Shown here: in pieces, positions 8,856-16,507 of the stretch
Position numbering within the stretch: the first letter of the stretch is position 1
Layout: each line of letters opens with the position of its first letter
Made by a program: the position numbers and the translations under genes
NCBI GenBank assembly: GCA_016185105.1
Contig: JACPOE010000029.1
Span: 1 to 40,789, forward strand
DNA from: Bdellovibrio sp.
GTDB lineage: Bacteria; Bdellovibrionota; UBA1018
DNA length: 40,789 bases
Direction: 5' to 3'
Notes under the pieces: model-generated
Told to the model about the DNA's origin: nothing
The model's database searches: none
Seen by the model: the letters and a program-made list of their open reading frames with translations, nothing else

Positions 8856-8922
8856 GAGCAAAAAAGAAAAACAAAAAGGGACTCTCGAGAAAGGTGTCAG
8901 ATCGTGTCTCCGAAAGTCCCCC
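8856..8922 (-). terminator. Rho-independent terminator of the HTH gene
   Basis: On the minus strand GGGACT pairs with AGTCCC across an imperfect long hairpin, followed by TTTTTGTTTTTC. It lies just after the stop of the HTH gene (8945) and before liuB, separating the two transcripts. Confidence 0.6.
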
Positions 8923-8944
8923 TCCATTTTTCTATCAACGCAAA

Positions 8945-9244
8945 CTAGTTGAGCCGTGTTGACCTACTGGACCCCTTTGTTGACTTTTTTTCTAGTTCCT
9001 TGATCCAGCCTTTATAGAGCTTTTCATCCATAGGCAAATTTGCAGGCAAACCAAATGCAGAGCAGAATTTAAGCCATGGGATTAAAGTAGGTGTCATCGC
9101 GAGATTCTCAATTTTGGACAAAGCGGATTGAGAAATTCCAAGTTCACTTGCCATCTCTATCTGAGTCAAATCTCGAGACAGTCTTTCATCTCGAATAATA
9201 TGACAGGTTCTATGAGAGATTTCGCGAGTGTTGAATGCTTTCAT
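8945..9244 (-). CDS. Small XRE-family helix-turn-helix regulator
   Basis: This 99-aa protein has a Cro/C1-type HTH at about residues 17-72: RDERLSRDLTQIEMASELGISQSALSKIENLAMTPTLIPWLKFCSAFG. The recognition helix is SQSALSKIE. It lies between the two halves of the leucine-degradation genes, and its own promoter region carries two overlapping inverted repeats, which suggests autoregulation. Known Liu regulators are MerR-type (LiuR), so a role in leucine control is only a guess. An AAGGA site lies close before the ATG. The C-terminus is Lys/Ser/Arg-rich and may contact DNA. Confidence 0.75.
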   Translation of the reverse strand: MKAFNTREISHRTCHIIRDERLSRDLTQIEMASELGISQSALSKIENLAMTPTLIPWLKFCSAFGLPANLPMDEKLYKGWIKELEKKSTKGSSRSTRLN

Positions 9245-9258
9245 TGTGTCCTTACCTT

Positions 9259-9301
9259 CTCAGTGGTTGATTTAAAACTCGAACACTGAGTATTTCGAGT
9301 T
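9259..9301. promoter_or_regulatory. Overlapping inverted repeats in the HTH gene leader
   Basis: CTCAGTG (9259-9265) pairs with CACTGAG (9284-9290). Independently, AACTCGAA (9276-9283) pairs perfectly with TTCGAGTT (9294-9301). The two structures overlap and exclude each other if RNA, or are two operators if DNA. Both are within 60 bases of the HTH start codon at 9244, so autoregulation is the simplest reading. Confidence 0.5.
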
Positions 9302-9384
9302 CGTTCGATCATTCTTCGCCTTGGTTTTCTTAAATTCGAAATGTCCAAAACGAATTTTTACCGTATTGCTGCAAGGTCCCTTAG

Positions 9385-9413
9385 TTGTCAAATAAAAAAT
9401 TATGAATTATAGC
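9385..9413 (+). promoter_or_regulatory. Candidate sigma-70 promoter of the liu operon
   Basis: TTGTCA (9385-9390) and TATAGC (9408-9413) are separated by 17 bases in an AT-rich stretch, giving a likely start near 9420 and a leader of about 160 bases before liuC. The 339-base gap 9245-9583 otherwise holds only the HTH leader repeats and the palindrome at 9463. A 66-codon frame at 9402-9602 has no ribosome-binding site and overlaps liuC, so it is not called. Confidence 0.4.
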
Positions 9414-9462
9414 ATAGGGTTACAACGTATTATTTCTTTAAAACTTGATTTTTTATTCCCGA

Positions 9463-9482
9463 CGATGAAGATGTCTTCATCG
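9463..9482. promoter_or_regulatory. Perfect 20-bp palindromic operator candidate upstream of liuC
   Basis: CGATGAAGA-TG-TCTTCATCG is a perfect 9-bp inverted repeat with a 2-base centre, about 100 bases before liuC and about 45 bases after the predicted transcription start. The symmetry is typical of a dimeric repressor site. It could also form an RNA hairpin, but there is no T run, so it is not a terminator. Confidence 0.5.
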
Positions 9483-9583
9483 CATTGCGTATGGCCGTAC
9501 CCGCGGGATCAATCAGTGAAGGCTGCCATGCTGCTGTGCTGTTGGAATGTTACTCTGAGATATCACGATAAAGGAATTGAGCT

Positions 9584-10390
9584 ATGGCATATGCGACTTT
9601 GAAAGTGAACCGGGATTCAAGGGGTGTTCTCTACGTCACTTTAAATCGACCTGAGGTGAGAAACGCTTTTAACGATCAGGTCATTGAAGATCTAACCCGT
9701 ACTTTCAGTGAGGATGCGAAAAAGAATGATGTCCGAGCGGTCGTTCTTGCTGGCGAAGGGGCATCCTTTTGCGCAGGTGGCGATCTGAATTGGATGAAAA
9801 GGTCGGTGGATCTGACCCGCGAGGAAAACTTAAAGGACACCCGTAAGCTAACCGAAATGTTTGCCCTTATGAATGAATGCCCAAAGCCCCTGATCGGTGC
9901 GGTCCAGGGTCACGCCATTGGTGGGGGAGTGGGATTAGTCAGTGTTTGCGATATCGTGGTGGCAGTGCAGACGACTGAATTCAGTTTAAGCGAAGTCCGC
10001 CTAGGGATAGTGCCTGCTTGTATTGGGCCGTTTGTTGTTTCTAAAATAGGCGCTTCCCACGCCCGAGGGCTTTTTGTTAGCGCCGAACGATTTCAGGGAG
10101 CCAAGGCTAGGGAGATCGGTCTTGTTCATGAGTGTGTTGAGGATCATGCTGCGCTCCAACAATCCGTCGAGAGGATTTTGGGAAATATTCTTCAGTGTGG
10201 CCCGAATGCGATAGGTGTGGCAAAAAGGTTAGTGCTGGAATTGTCTTGGCCTGAACATCGGAAGTCACTTAAAGACCCTCTCGGCTATGTGGCAGAGGTT
10301 CTTGCCGATTTAAGGGTCACTCCGGAGGGTCAAGAGGGAGTCCGGGCCTTTCTGGAAAAAAGAAAGCCTTCGTGGCTCGTTAAGAAGTAA
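9584..10390 (+). CDS. liuC: Enoyl-CoA hydratase, probably methylglutaconyl-CoA hydratase
   Basis: This is a 268-aa crotonase-fold enzyme. It has the oxyanion-hole segments GEGASFCAGGDLNWM and PLIGAVQGHAIGGGVGLVSVCDIVVA, and the catalytic region TEFSLSEVRLGIVPACIGPFVVSKIG. Hydratases of the AUH/LiuC type carry a very similar SEVRLGIVPA...P-V-KIG stretch. With a biotin carboxylase, biotin carrier and HMG-CoA lyase directly downstream, hydration of 3-methylglutaconyl-CoA to HMG-CoA is the likely reaction. The ATG has AAAGGA about eight bases upstream and gives the normal N-terminus. The gene is first in a four-gene plus-strand operon. Confidence 0.88.
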   Translation: MAYATLKVNRDSRGVLYVTLNRPEVRNAFNDQVIEDLTRTFSEDAKKNDVRAVVLAGEGASFCAGGDLNWMKRSVDLTREENLKDTRKLTEMFALMNECPKPLIGAVQGHAIGGGVGLVSVCDIVVAVQTTEFSLSEVRLGIVPACIGPFVVSKIGASHARGLFVSAERFQGAKAREIGLVHECVEDHAALQQSVERILGNILQCGPNAIGVAKRLVLELSWPEHRKSLKDPLGYVAEVLADLRVTPEGQEGVRAFLEKRKPSWLVKK

Positions 10391-10425
10391 GAGTCCTTTG
10401 CTTTTCTTTGGAATGGAGATTCACC

Positions 10426-11907
10426 GTGGCTGCGCAACCCAAAGTCTTAGTCGCCAATCGATCTGAAATTGCGTGTCGAATTTTTCAGACCTGCCGGGAA
10501 ATGGGAATTTCCACTGTGGGTGTGGTCGCACCCGGGGATGAAGAAGCACGGCATGTGACTTACGCGGACGAGGTTCAAGAAGTGACCAGTTATCTTGACC
10601 CTGAGTCTTTAGTTCAGGCAGCTCTCCGCAGCCGTTCGTCGCTGATTCACCCCGGATATGGATTTTTATCTGAGAGGTCTTTTTTTGTTAAAAAGGTCGA
10701 AGAGGCAGGTCTTTCTTTTATCGGCCCTCGCTCAGAAACGATGGACTTAATGGGGGGTAAAATCGCTGCCAAGGACCTCGCTGCACAACAGGGCGTTCCT
10801 GTTCTACCGTGGGCACGGGTGAAAAAAGGCGAGAATATTCAAGAAGCAGCCAAAAAAGTAGGATTTCCTCTTCTTCTCAAGGCGTCCGCAGGTGGGGGAG
10901 GAAAGGGAATGAGGCGAGTTGATCGTCCGCAAGATCTAGAGGAAGCGGCCGAAAGCGCATCGGCGGAAGCGATTTCTGCTTTTGGAGACGGCACTTTATT
11001 CTTAGAGCGGTACCTTGCCCGACCTCGTCATATCGAAATTCAGATATTTGGTGATGGTGCGGGAAATGGAGTCCATCTTCATGAACGGGATTGCTCTCTC
11101 CAGCGGAGGCATCAGAAAATTTGGGAGGAGGCTACCGCCCCTCATTTGGATCAGAAAGTGAAAGATGGGCTTTTTGAGGCTGCGTTAAAGCTCATTAAAA
11201 AGACACAATACCGGAACGCGGGCACAATCGAGTTTTTAGTCGATGAAGACGGGCAGTTTTATTTCTTGGAAATGAATACCCGTCTTCAAGTTGAACATCC
11301 CGTTACTGAGCTAGTGACTGGTTTAGATCTAGTCCACTGTCAAATTGAACAGGCCCTGCAGCCAAAGTCTTCTGTCCTTCGGCACACGCCAGAAGCGCGT
11401 GGACATGCGATTGAAGTCCGCCTCTATGCTGAGGATGCAGCTCAGGGTTTTATTCCGACCCCAGGAAGAGTTGAAAGACTGCGATGGCCAACAGGAGCTG
11501 GAATTCGAGTTGATAGTGGAATTGAAGAAGGACAGAGTGTGGGTGCACAGTACGACTCGATGCTAGCAAAAATTATTGTCCATGCTCCCAATCGAGATCT
11601 CGCGATTGCTCGGATGAAGTTTGCATTGGAAGAAACAGTTGTTTTGGGGCTAGGCACCAATCAAAGCTACCTTCTGGCACTGACTCAAGAATCGAAAGTT
11701 CTGGCCGGAAAAGTCTACACTGGATTTTTAGGCGCGGAGATGCAGGGCTTCTCGCCTAAACCTTCTGAGACTGATCTTCAGCTTTGGCTTGCAGCTCAGG
11801 CGGCCTCAATGGAGGGGGTCTCATTTTCAGGAGACGGGCACCGATCTTCCAAGGGTTCGGAAATTTCGCCCTGGACCGGATTTGCCAGAAAGGGGTTTCC
11901 GTTTTGA
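10426..11907 (+). CDS. liuD: Biotin carboxylase subunit of methylcrotonyl-CoA carboxylase
   Basis: This subunit carboxylates biotin with ATP and bicarbonate. The protein (493 aa from GTG 10426, GGAG seven bases upstream) starts with KVLVANRSEIACRI and has the ATP-grasp glycine loop (SAGGGGKGMRRV). Later come HERDCSLQRRHQK, FLEMNTRLQVEHPVTE and the C-terminal domain YDSMLAKIIVHAPNRDLAI. MCC alpha subunits are usually single chains of about 650-670 residues with the biotin carrier fused at the C-terminus. Here the frame ends after SPWTGFARKGFPF, in what should be the linker domain. The carrier continues in the -1 frame, overlapping by four bases. This is either a natural split or a frameshift. 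An upstream TTG at 10408 is possible but has no ribosome-binding site. Confidence 0.88.
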   Translation: MAAQPKVLVANRSEIACRIFQTCREMGISTVGVVAPGDEEARHVTYADEVQEVTSYLDPESLVQAALRSRSSLIHPGYGFLSERSFFVKKVEEAGLSFIGPRSETMDLMGGKIAAKDLAAQQGVPVLPWARVKKGENIQEAAKKVGFPLLLKASAGGGGKGMRRVDRPQDLEEAAESASAEAISAFGDGTLFLERYLARPRHIEIQIFGDGAGNGVHLHERDCSLQRRHQKIWEEATAPHLDQKVKDGLFEAALKLIKKTQYRNAGTIEFLVDEDGQFYFLEMNTRLQVEHPVTELVTGLDLVHCQIEQALQPKSSVLRHTPEARGHAIEVRLYAEDAAQGFIPTPGRVERLRWPTGAGIRVDSGIEEGQSVGAQYDSMLAKIIVHAPNRDLAIARMKFALEETVVLGLGTNQSYLLALTQESKVLAGKVYTGFLGAEMQGFSPKPSETDLQLWLAAQAASMEGVSFSGDGHRSSKGSEISPWTGFARKGFPF

Positions 11908-12380
11908 GTTTTACTTTTAAATTTCACGGGAAAAAATTTTCTACAAACCCAGTTCAGGGGTGGACGTTTAAGATCCGACCGGGGGGATGGATGATTGCCT
12001 ATCCGCCAGCAGGTTCTTCAGAATCCTTGAAACCGGTGCGGCTCAGTTTTTGGGGGAAAAAAGGAAGGGTCAGTCTTTCTAGTGGGGGCGTGCTTTGGTC
12101 TGGCGAACTAAGCCAGCAAAGGCAAACCTTGAGTTCGTCGGGGCAGGCAAGCTCGGACGCTGACTTAGTGGCTCAGTTTCCAGGTAAAATTCGAAAAATC
12201 TTAGTTAAAAAAGGGGATCAGGTTGCAGAGAGTGATCCTTTGATTTTGGTCGAGGCCATGAAAATGGAATTTGCTATAAAGGCTCCCTTTAACGGAGTGG
12301 TACTCCGTCTTTTAGTTGAAGAAGGACAGCAGATTTCTCCAGGAGCACGATTTCTAGACCTGGAGGAAAAGAGGGGATGA
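11904..12380 (+). CDS. Biotin carboxyl carrier protein, separated from its carboxylase
   Basis: This frame encodes the linker and biotin carrier part of the MCC alpha subunit (about 158 aa). Residues from about 85 onward form a biotinyl domain with the lysine motif EAMKMEF (usual form EAMKMEH/M), preceded by VAQFPGKIRKILVKKGDQV. The N-terminal 80 residues resemble the middle linker domain of LiuD. The proposed TTG start overlaps the biotin carboxylase stop (TTGA) with AAGGGG nine bases upstream, allowing translational coupling. The frame is open back to 11784 without an ATG at a family-like position, so a single-base frameshift in a formerly fused gene is the alternative. The next gene begins four bases after the stop. 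Confidence 0.78.
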   Translation: MSFTFKFHGKKFSTNPVQGWTFKIRPGGWMIAYPPAGSSESLKPVRLSFWGKKGRVSLSSGGVLWSGELSQQRQTLSSSGQASSDADLVAQFPGKIRKILVKKGDQVAESDPLILVEAMKMEFAIKAPFNGVVLRLLVEEGQQISPGARFLDLEEKRG

Positions 12381-12383
12381 TCG

Positions 12384-13313
12384 ATGGGGCGTGAATCAGT
12401 TCGGATCTTTGAAGTGGGGCCGCGCGATGGATTACAAAATGAAGCGCGAATAGTTTCTTTTCAGGACAAGCTTCAGTTGGTCAACTCACTGATTGCTGCG
12501 GGCATCAAAGATATCGAATTGGGAGCCTTTGTTCGGGCAGACAGAGTTCCACAGATGGCCGATTCCGAAAAAATCTATCTGGCTATTCAGACTGGCAAAC
12601 TAAAACTGAACCAAGCTCGTCCTTGGTGTTTGGTTCCTAATCGTAAGGGGTTAGAGCGAGCCTTAAGTGTAGGCGCTTCGCATATTGCAGTTTTCACTGC
12701 CGCAACGGAAAGTTTCGTAAAACGAAATATTGGGATGTCGATTCAGCAATCGCTCAAGGAATTTGAACAAGTCATCCTTAAGGCCAAGAGGGAAATAGGG
12801 CCGCGGCTCAAGGTCAGAGGTTATGTCTCGACTGCATTTGGTTGTCCTTTCGAGGGTCGAGTCCGTCCGGTTCAAGCATTGCGAGTGATTCAAAGGTTAG
12901 CGGATATAGGTGCCGACGAGATTTCAATTGGCGACACCATCGGTGTAGCAACCCCAGGTGGGGTCGATGCGCTTATTCCCTCGGCCCTGAAAGTGTTAGG
13001 GGTCAAGGCTACTGCAGTCCATTTTCATGATACTCGGGGAACCGCTCTAGCGAATGCCTTGCGTTCATTGGACTACGGAGTGCGAATTTTCGATTCCTCT
13101 GTCGGCGGGTTGGGAGGCTGTCCTTTTGCTCCCGGTGCTACCGGAAACCTAGCTACCGAAGATCTGGTTTATATGTTGGAAGGAATGGGAATGAAAACCG
13201 GGATTTCGCTCGATTTGCTGTGCCGCGAGAGCCTTCGCTTTTCCAAAAAAATGAAACGTCCTCTTGCTAGTCGCTATTTACAAGCGTTTGCGACGGCCAA
13301 ACCTAGGAAATAA
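12384..13313 (+). CDS. liuE: Hydroxymethylglutaryl-CoA lyase
   Basis: HMG-CoA lyase cleaves HMG-CoA to acetoacetate and acetyl-CoA, the last step of leucine breakdown. The 309-aa protein begins with the TIM-barrel start FEVGPRDGLQNEA. It has the family PQMAD segment, the metal site VHFHDTRGTALAN and the signature SVGGLGGCPFAPGATGN with the catalytic loop cysteine. The usual SFVSPK stretch reads AFVRADR here, a modest change near the substrate site. The ATG at 12384 follows GAGGGG by about eight bases. The close spacing to the biotin carrier (3 bases) marks one operon. Confidence 0.9.
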   Translation: MGRESVRIFEVGPRDGLQNEARIVSFQDKLQLVNSLIAAGIKDIELGAFVRADRVPQMADSEKIYLAIQTGKLKLNQARPWCLVPNRKGLERALSVGASHIAVFTAATESFVKRNIGMSIQQSLKEFEQVILKAKREIGPRLKVRGYVSTAFGCPFEGRVRPVQALRVIQRLADIGADEISIGDTIGVATPGGVDALIPSALKVLGVKATAVHFHDTRGTALANALRSLDYGVRIFDSSVGGLGGCPFAPGATGNLATEDLVYMLEGMGMKTGISLDLLCRESLRFSKKMKRPLASRYLQAFATAKPRK

Positions 13314-13319
13314 TCTCAA

Positions 13320-14063
13320 GTGCAAATTCTTTTCTCTGGCTTGATCCTGTTAATCCTTCTTGTTCAGGCTGGCTGTTCGTCCGGCCCTGTCAAGGAGGAG
13401 CACGAACTTCAGACTCTATTCCTTCATAATCTCCACTTTCGGAGGCCGCTACAGATGGGCGCAGAACCCCAGGCAAATCGGGGGGATTGGGACTATGAAA
13501 GTAAGACGAAGCCGAATGCTAAATTGGATTGTCAGCCGTATCCCCAGCTTTTCGAGAAGTTTCCATTAGCTGCACTCCGAATTTGTCTAAAGCAGGTCAA
13601 CGAAACGGGAAAAGAAATTCACCTCAACTATTTATTAAAGCGGGAGATTGTTCCGGTCTTGGAACTTGAAGACCCGGAGGAAGCCCCGAGTTGCGTTCAG
13701 GAGGTCATGAAGACTCTACCTGTGCCACGCGAGATTTTTTTCCAAAGTGAGAATGAGGGAAAAACCGCCTGTTATAATGCGCGGCTATCTCCCCAGGTGG
13801 AAGACTCCCTGCTAAGTTTGAAAAAATGGCTGAGGAAATTTCACCTTAATATCTCTTTCCCCATGAACAGGTTGCCTCTGAACGATGAGGAGACCTCTAT
13901 GCTTTTGGAAACCTGGAGCATTAGCCCATTTTGGAACCCTGACCGCACGGCGGTTGTGGGAAGGGTGGTTCCAGATTCAATCTGCAACCGGTGTATGGGA
14001 GAGGAAACACTCCTCGACCCGAAAAAAGGGCTCCCACCGGCATGGCCTACTTCGGGACGCTGA
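13320..14063 (+). CDS. Hypothetical lipoprotein
   Basis: This 247-aa protein has a type II signal peptide (hydrophobic run ending in LVQAGC, lipobox cysteine at about residue 19), so it is expected to be lipid-anchored. The start is GTG at 13320, only six bases after the HMG-CoA lyase stop, so it may be on the same transcript although its role looks unrelated. There are several cysteines in the mature part, including a CNRCMG pair near the end. I recognise no family. Its end overlaps the convergent Insig-like gene by 17 bases. Confidence 0.65.
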   Translation: MQILFSGLILLILLVQAGCSSGPVKEEHELQTLFLHNLHFRRPLQMGAEPQANRGDWDYESKTKPNAKLDCQPYPQLFEKFPLAALRICLKQVNETGKEIHLNYLLKREIVPVLELEDPEEAPSCVQEVMKTLPVPREIFFQSENEGKTACYNARLSPQVEDSLLSLKKWLRKFHLNISFPMNRLPLNDEETSMLLETWSISPFWNPDRTAVVGRVVPDSICNRCMGEETLLDPKKGLPPAWPTSGR

Positions 14064-14631
14064 AAGTTCTCTCCAGAGTTCTTGCCAGATTTCCAACAGC
14101 CACAGAGGCGGCAATGTAGAGGCTGGGTAACCACGGGGGGACGCCAAAAAAGCCACTCTCATTCTGCGTGTAAAAGAAGGCTCCGCTCTGAGTGAGTCCG
14201 ATTTCAACGCAAGTTCCGACCACTGCAGTTCCTACGGCTAGCAGTGCCCCTTGCCAGGTCCGATCCGCAAGCAACCAGAAGACCAAACTAATGATCCAAA
14301 GGACTAGGTCTTTTGCTCCGCCTGTAGGTAAGGGAAGGAATCCGCTGGTGACGTAGAGACCTAAGAAAACCAAAACCCCAGACACCGCTGACGGCCAAGA
14401 CTCCGCCAATAGGTTTTCCGGGCGCTTTAAAAAGCGGTCTCCCAACAAATGGGAAATACAGATTCCTAAGCTCGCGCTTCCAAAAAGCAAAGGAACCCAG
14501 AATGGTTGCCCTGTTGGAAGGGGATATAAAGGATTAGCGTATCCATCTGTTTGGGATGCTACGTGCGAGAAGTCTCCCGCTGTTCCCAAAATCCCCCCAA
14601 GCACAAATACTAAGAGATAGTAAAGTCTCAT
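14047..14631 (-). CDS. Insig-like multi-pass membrane protein
   Basis: This 194-aa protein has about six hydrophobic segments and almost no loops. Its pattern follows the eukaryotic sterol regulator Insig along its length: FWVPLLFGSASLG (Insig WWVPPCCGTAA), VLVFLGLYVTSGF (IAVFVGINHAS) and VLWIISLVFWLLADRTWQG ([20 protein letters not shown]). The end is PPWLPSLYIAASVAVGNLARTL (Insig [21 protein letters not shown]). Comparison is from memory. A mycobacterial Insig homologue is known, so bacterial members exist; their ligands appear to be lipids such as diacylglycerol rather than sterols. The gene is divergent from the Met-rich protein at 14713 and converges with the lipoprotein gene. Confidence 0.55.
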   Translation of the reverse strand: MRLYYLLVFVLGGILGTAGDFSHVASQTDGYANPLYPLPTGQPFWVPLLFGSASLGICISHLLGDRFLKRPENLLAESWPSAVSGVLVFLGLYVTSGFLPLPTGGAKDLVLWIISLVFWLLADRTWQGALLAVGTAVVGTCVEIGLTQSGAFFYTQNESGFFGVPPWLPSLYIAASVAVGNLARTLERTFSVPK

Positions 14632-14712
14632 GCGAAGAACCCTATAGCCTTGGCCGTTTCGAATGTGAAGGAGGAAGTGGAATTCACCTTGGACCTGGGT
14701 TAAGGTCCGGCC

Positions 14713-14994
14713 ATGACGATATGGATTGTGCTCAGTTGGGTTTTTGTGCTGGTTTTAACCGCGATCAATGTTTTTATTTTCTTAAAGCTGAAAGCCGCCA
14801 GTGAGCAAATGATGCAGATGGCATTTCCAGGCGCCAAGAATATGAACGAGGCAATGGCTCGGATGCAAAACATGATGCAAGGGATGAATCGGGGACCCCG
14901 AGGGCCAGGGATGGGTGGCGGCGGGAATCGAGATGCTCAACTTAGAGCCGCCATGGATATGCTTAAGAATATGCAAAAAGGGGCAAAACGCTAG
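14713..14994 (+). CDS. Small membrane protein with Met-rich tail
   Basis: The 93-aa product has one N-terminal membrane segment (IWIVLSWVFVLVLTAINVFIFLKL). A cytoplasmic or periplasmic tail follows, very rich in Met, Gln and Gly (AMARMQNMMQGMNRGPRGPGMGGGG), ending in a basic helix. The ATG is preceded by TTAAGG. No family is recognised. Met-rich segments can bind copper or form flexible coiled contacts, but there is no metal gene nearby, so function is open. Confidence 0.55.
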   Translation: MTIWIVLSWVFVLVLTAINVFIFLKLKAASEQMMQMAFPGAKNMNEAMARMQNMMQGMNRGPRGPGMGGGGNRDAQLRAAMDMLKNMQKGAKR

Positions 14995-15008
14995 ACTTCT
15001 GTTTTTTC

Positions 15009-15641
15009 CTAGCGGCGTCTTCCAGGGTGAAGACCTTTGTATTTTTCCAGGAGAAGGGCGAAATTCTTTCTTAGAGAGTCCCTAATCTCGCGGGGTTCAC
15101 CTAACTCTGAAAGTACTTCGGCAATTGATTCGGTTGTAGAGAGGCATTCCTTTCTAGGTTCTCTTCTTAGGGGGCCATAGAGGGAGGGCGTTTTGGGATT
15201 TAGGATCACTCTCTTACACTTCAATAGCCAAGCGTTTCTCCACCAGAGGGCTTTGGCTTGACTCCAGGTTCCGTCCAAGATGACTATTCCCTCGAGCTTT
15301 TCAGGGCGTGGAACTGGGATGCCTTTTTTAGAAACAAAGATTAGACCGGGTTGAGTAGGACCATCGGACTTAACTCCACTGCCTAAGTAAAGGACTGCCC
15401 AGTTCGCTGGGCTTGCCGGTCTTCCTAAGGCGTCAGCTAGATTTCTCCAAGAAAGTCCAATCCGAAGGTCAGAGTTTTTCAGTGCCAAATGGGCAATTCT
15501 AGCAGAACCCAATTCATGATCGGGTTCTTGCGGGTGCTGAAGGATGAGAATATGGATTTTAGAGTCCAGCGGCTGAATCTGAGAACAAACACAAAGCTCA
15601 ACCCTCTTTTGACAATTTGGACAATTCTGGAAATCAGCCAT
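15009..15641 (-). CDS. tapT: DTW-domain tRNA-uridine aminocarboxypropyltransferase
   Basis: DTW-domain enzymes (bacterial TapT/YfiP, human DTWD1/2) transfer the 3-amino-3-carboxypropyl group of SAM to uridine in tRNA. The product has two N-terminal Cys pairs that can bind zinc (CPNC and CVC, residues 7-19). The family pattern ILILQHPQEPDHELGSARIA follows, with the DTW-type motif LDGTWSQAKALW near residue 122 and LYGPLRREPRKECLSTTESIAEVL. ATG 15641 starts just before the zinc motif. A TTG at 15701 would overlap radC by 38 bases. The gene lies 22 bases downstream of radC on the same strand. Confidence 0.87.
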   Translation of the reverse strand: MADFQNCPNCQKRVELCVCSQIQPLDSKIHILILQHPQEPDHELGSARIAHLALKNSDLRIGLSWRNLADALGRPASPANWAVLYLGSGVKSDGPTQPGLIFVSKKGIPVPRPEKLEGIVILDGTWSQAKALWWRNAWLLKCKRVILNPKTPSLYGPLRREPRKECLSTTESIAEVLSELGEPREIRDSLRKNFALLLEKYKGLHPGRRR

Positions 15642-15663
15642 AGGTCCTGAAACTGCCAGGTTT

Positions 15664-16398
15664 TTAGGGATCGAGCAAGGTTTCTCCGTGGGGGGCGACA
15701 ATCCAGTGTCCGTACATCCTCACTCCGAGCTGCCGGGCAATGGCGCTGACCCGTTGGGTGAGCTCCAAATCTTGCTGCGAAGGGGTCGTAACCCCCGACG
15801 GATGGTTGTGAACTAGAAAAAACCCGAAAGGGCGAAGTGCCAGGATTCTAGCGAAAAGCTCAGCCGGATCGGTATTGACGTGGGTCCGCACTCCTCTTTC
15901 AATTTCACAAAGATTTCCAACCAGTCCATTCCGGTGGACGGGTACAAACCCCAACCACTCAAAGCTTTCCATACGTCTCTTGTTGGAAATTTTACCAAGA
16001 CTTCTTAGGGTAAATTCTCCGGGATGCATTCCGTTCTGATTGGCTTTTCGTTTTTCGCACCTGTATTTGCTGTAGCGGCGACCAACCTCAAAAGCTGCCA
16101 TCAGTCGCGTCCTAAGGGCGGGGCCCAGTCCCCGTACCTGCTCTAAAAAGGCTGCGTCCGAAGCTTCCATTGAAATAAAGAATGCCCGCTCTTCTTCGAT
16201 GGGATCAGGCCATTGGCCGGGACGATTCAGAATTTCCGAAGCTAATCCTAAGCACCCCTGCCCAGGAGGACCGGAGGATAAGATTAAGGCCAAACATTCA
16301 CGAAGACTGAGGCAGGAGGGGCCGCTTTGAAGGCATCTCTCTCGGGGTTTTTCAGACTGATGTTGGTCTAGGACGGTATGACGTTTTTTGAGTAACAT
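15664..16398 (-). CDS. radC: RadC family JAB/MPN-domain protein
   Basis: The 244-aa product has an N-terminal helix-hairpin-helix region (LEQVRGLGPALRTRLMAAFEVGRRY) and a C-terminal JAB/MPN metalloprotease-like domain. The metal motif is VHNHPSGVTTPSQQDLELTQRV, with the RadC form of HxH...D. The last conserved strand usually reads DHLIVG but is GHWIVAPHGETL here, so the ending is divergent. The role of RadC is still unclear; the family name comes from a disproved repair assignment. ATG 16398 is chosen with AAAGG about nine bases upstream, six codons after an upstream TTG. Confidence 0.87.
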   Translation of the reverse strand: MLLKKRHTVLDQHQSEKPRERCLQSGPSCLSLRECLALILSSGPPGQGCLGLASEILNRPGQWPDPIEEERAFFISMEASDAAFLEQVRGLGPALRTRLMAAFEVGRRYSKYRCEKRKANQNGMHPGEFTLRSLGKISNKRRMESFEWLGFVPVHRNGLVGNLCEIERGVRTHVNTDPAELFARILALRPFGFFLVHNHPSGVTTPSQQDLELTQRVSAIARQLGVRMYGHWIVAPHGETLLDP

Positions 16399-16507
16399 GG
16401 GATCGAGCCTTTTCAAGAATTAGGCCGGGTAAAAACTAGGGTGGTTGAATCGGGCAGACTGATATTCGGATCAGGAATTTAACTTTGAGATCTTAGACCG
16501 GCCCCGG

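Noticed and set aside
9402-9602. 66-codon frame upstream of liuC
   Set aside because: It has no ribosome-binding site, overlaps the liuC start and crosses the palindrome; its composition is not protein-like.
13841-14207. Overlapping minus-strand frames around 13.8-14.2 kb
   Set aside because: They are shadows of the lipoprotein and Insig-like genes with arginine/serine-rich, non-conserved content.
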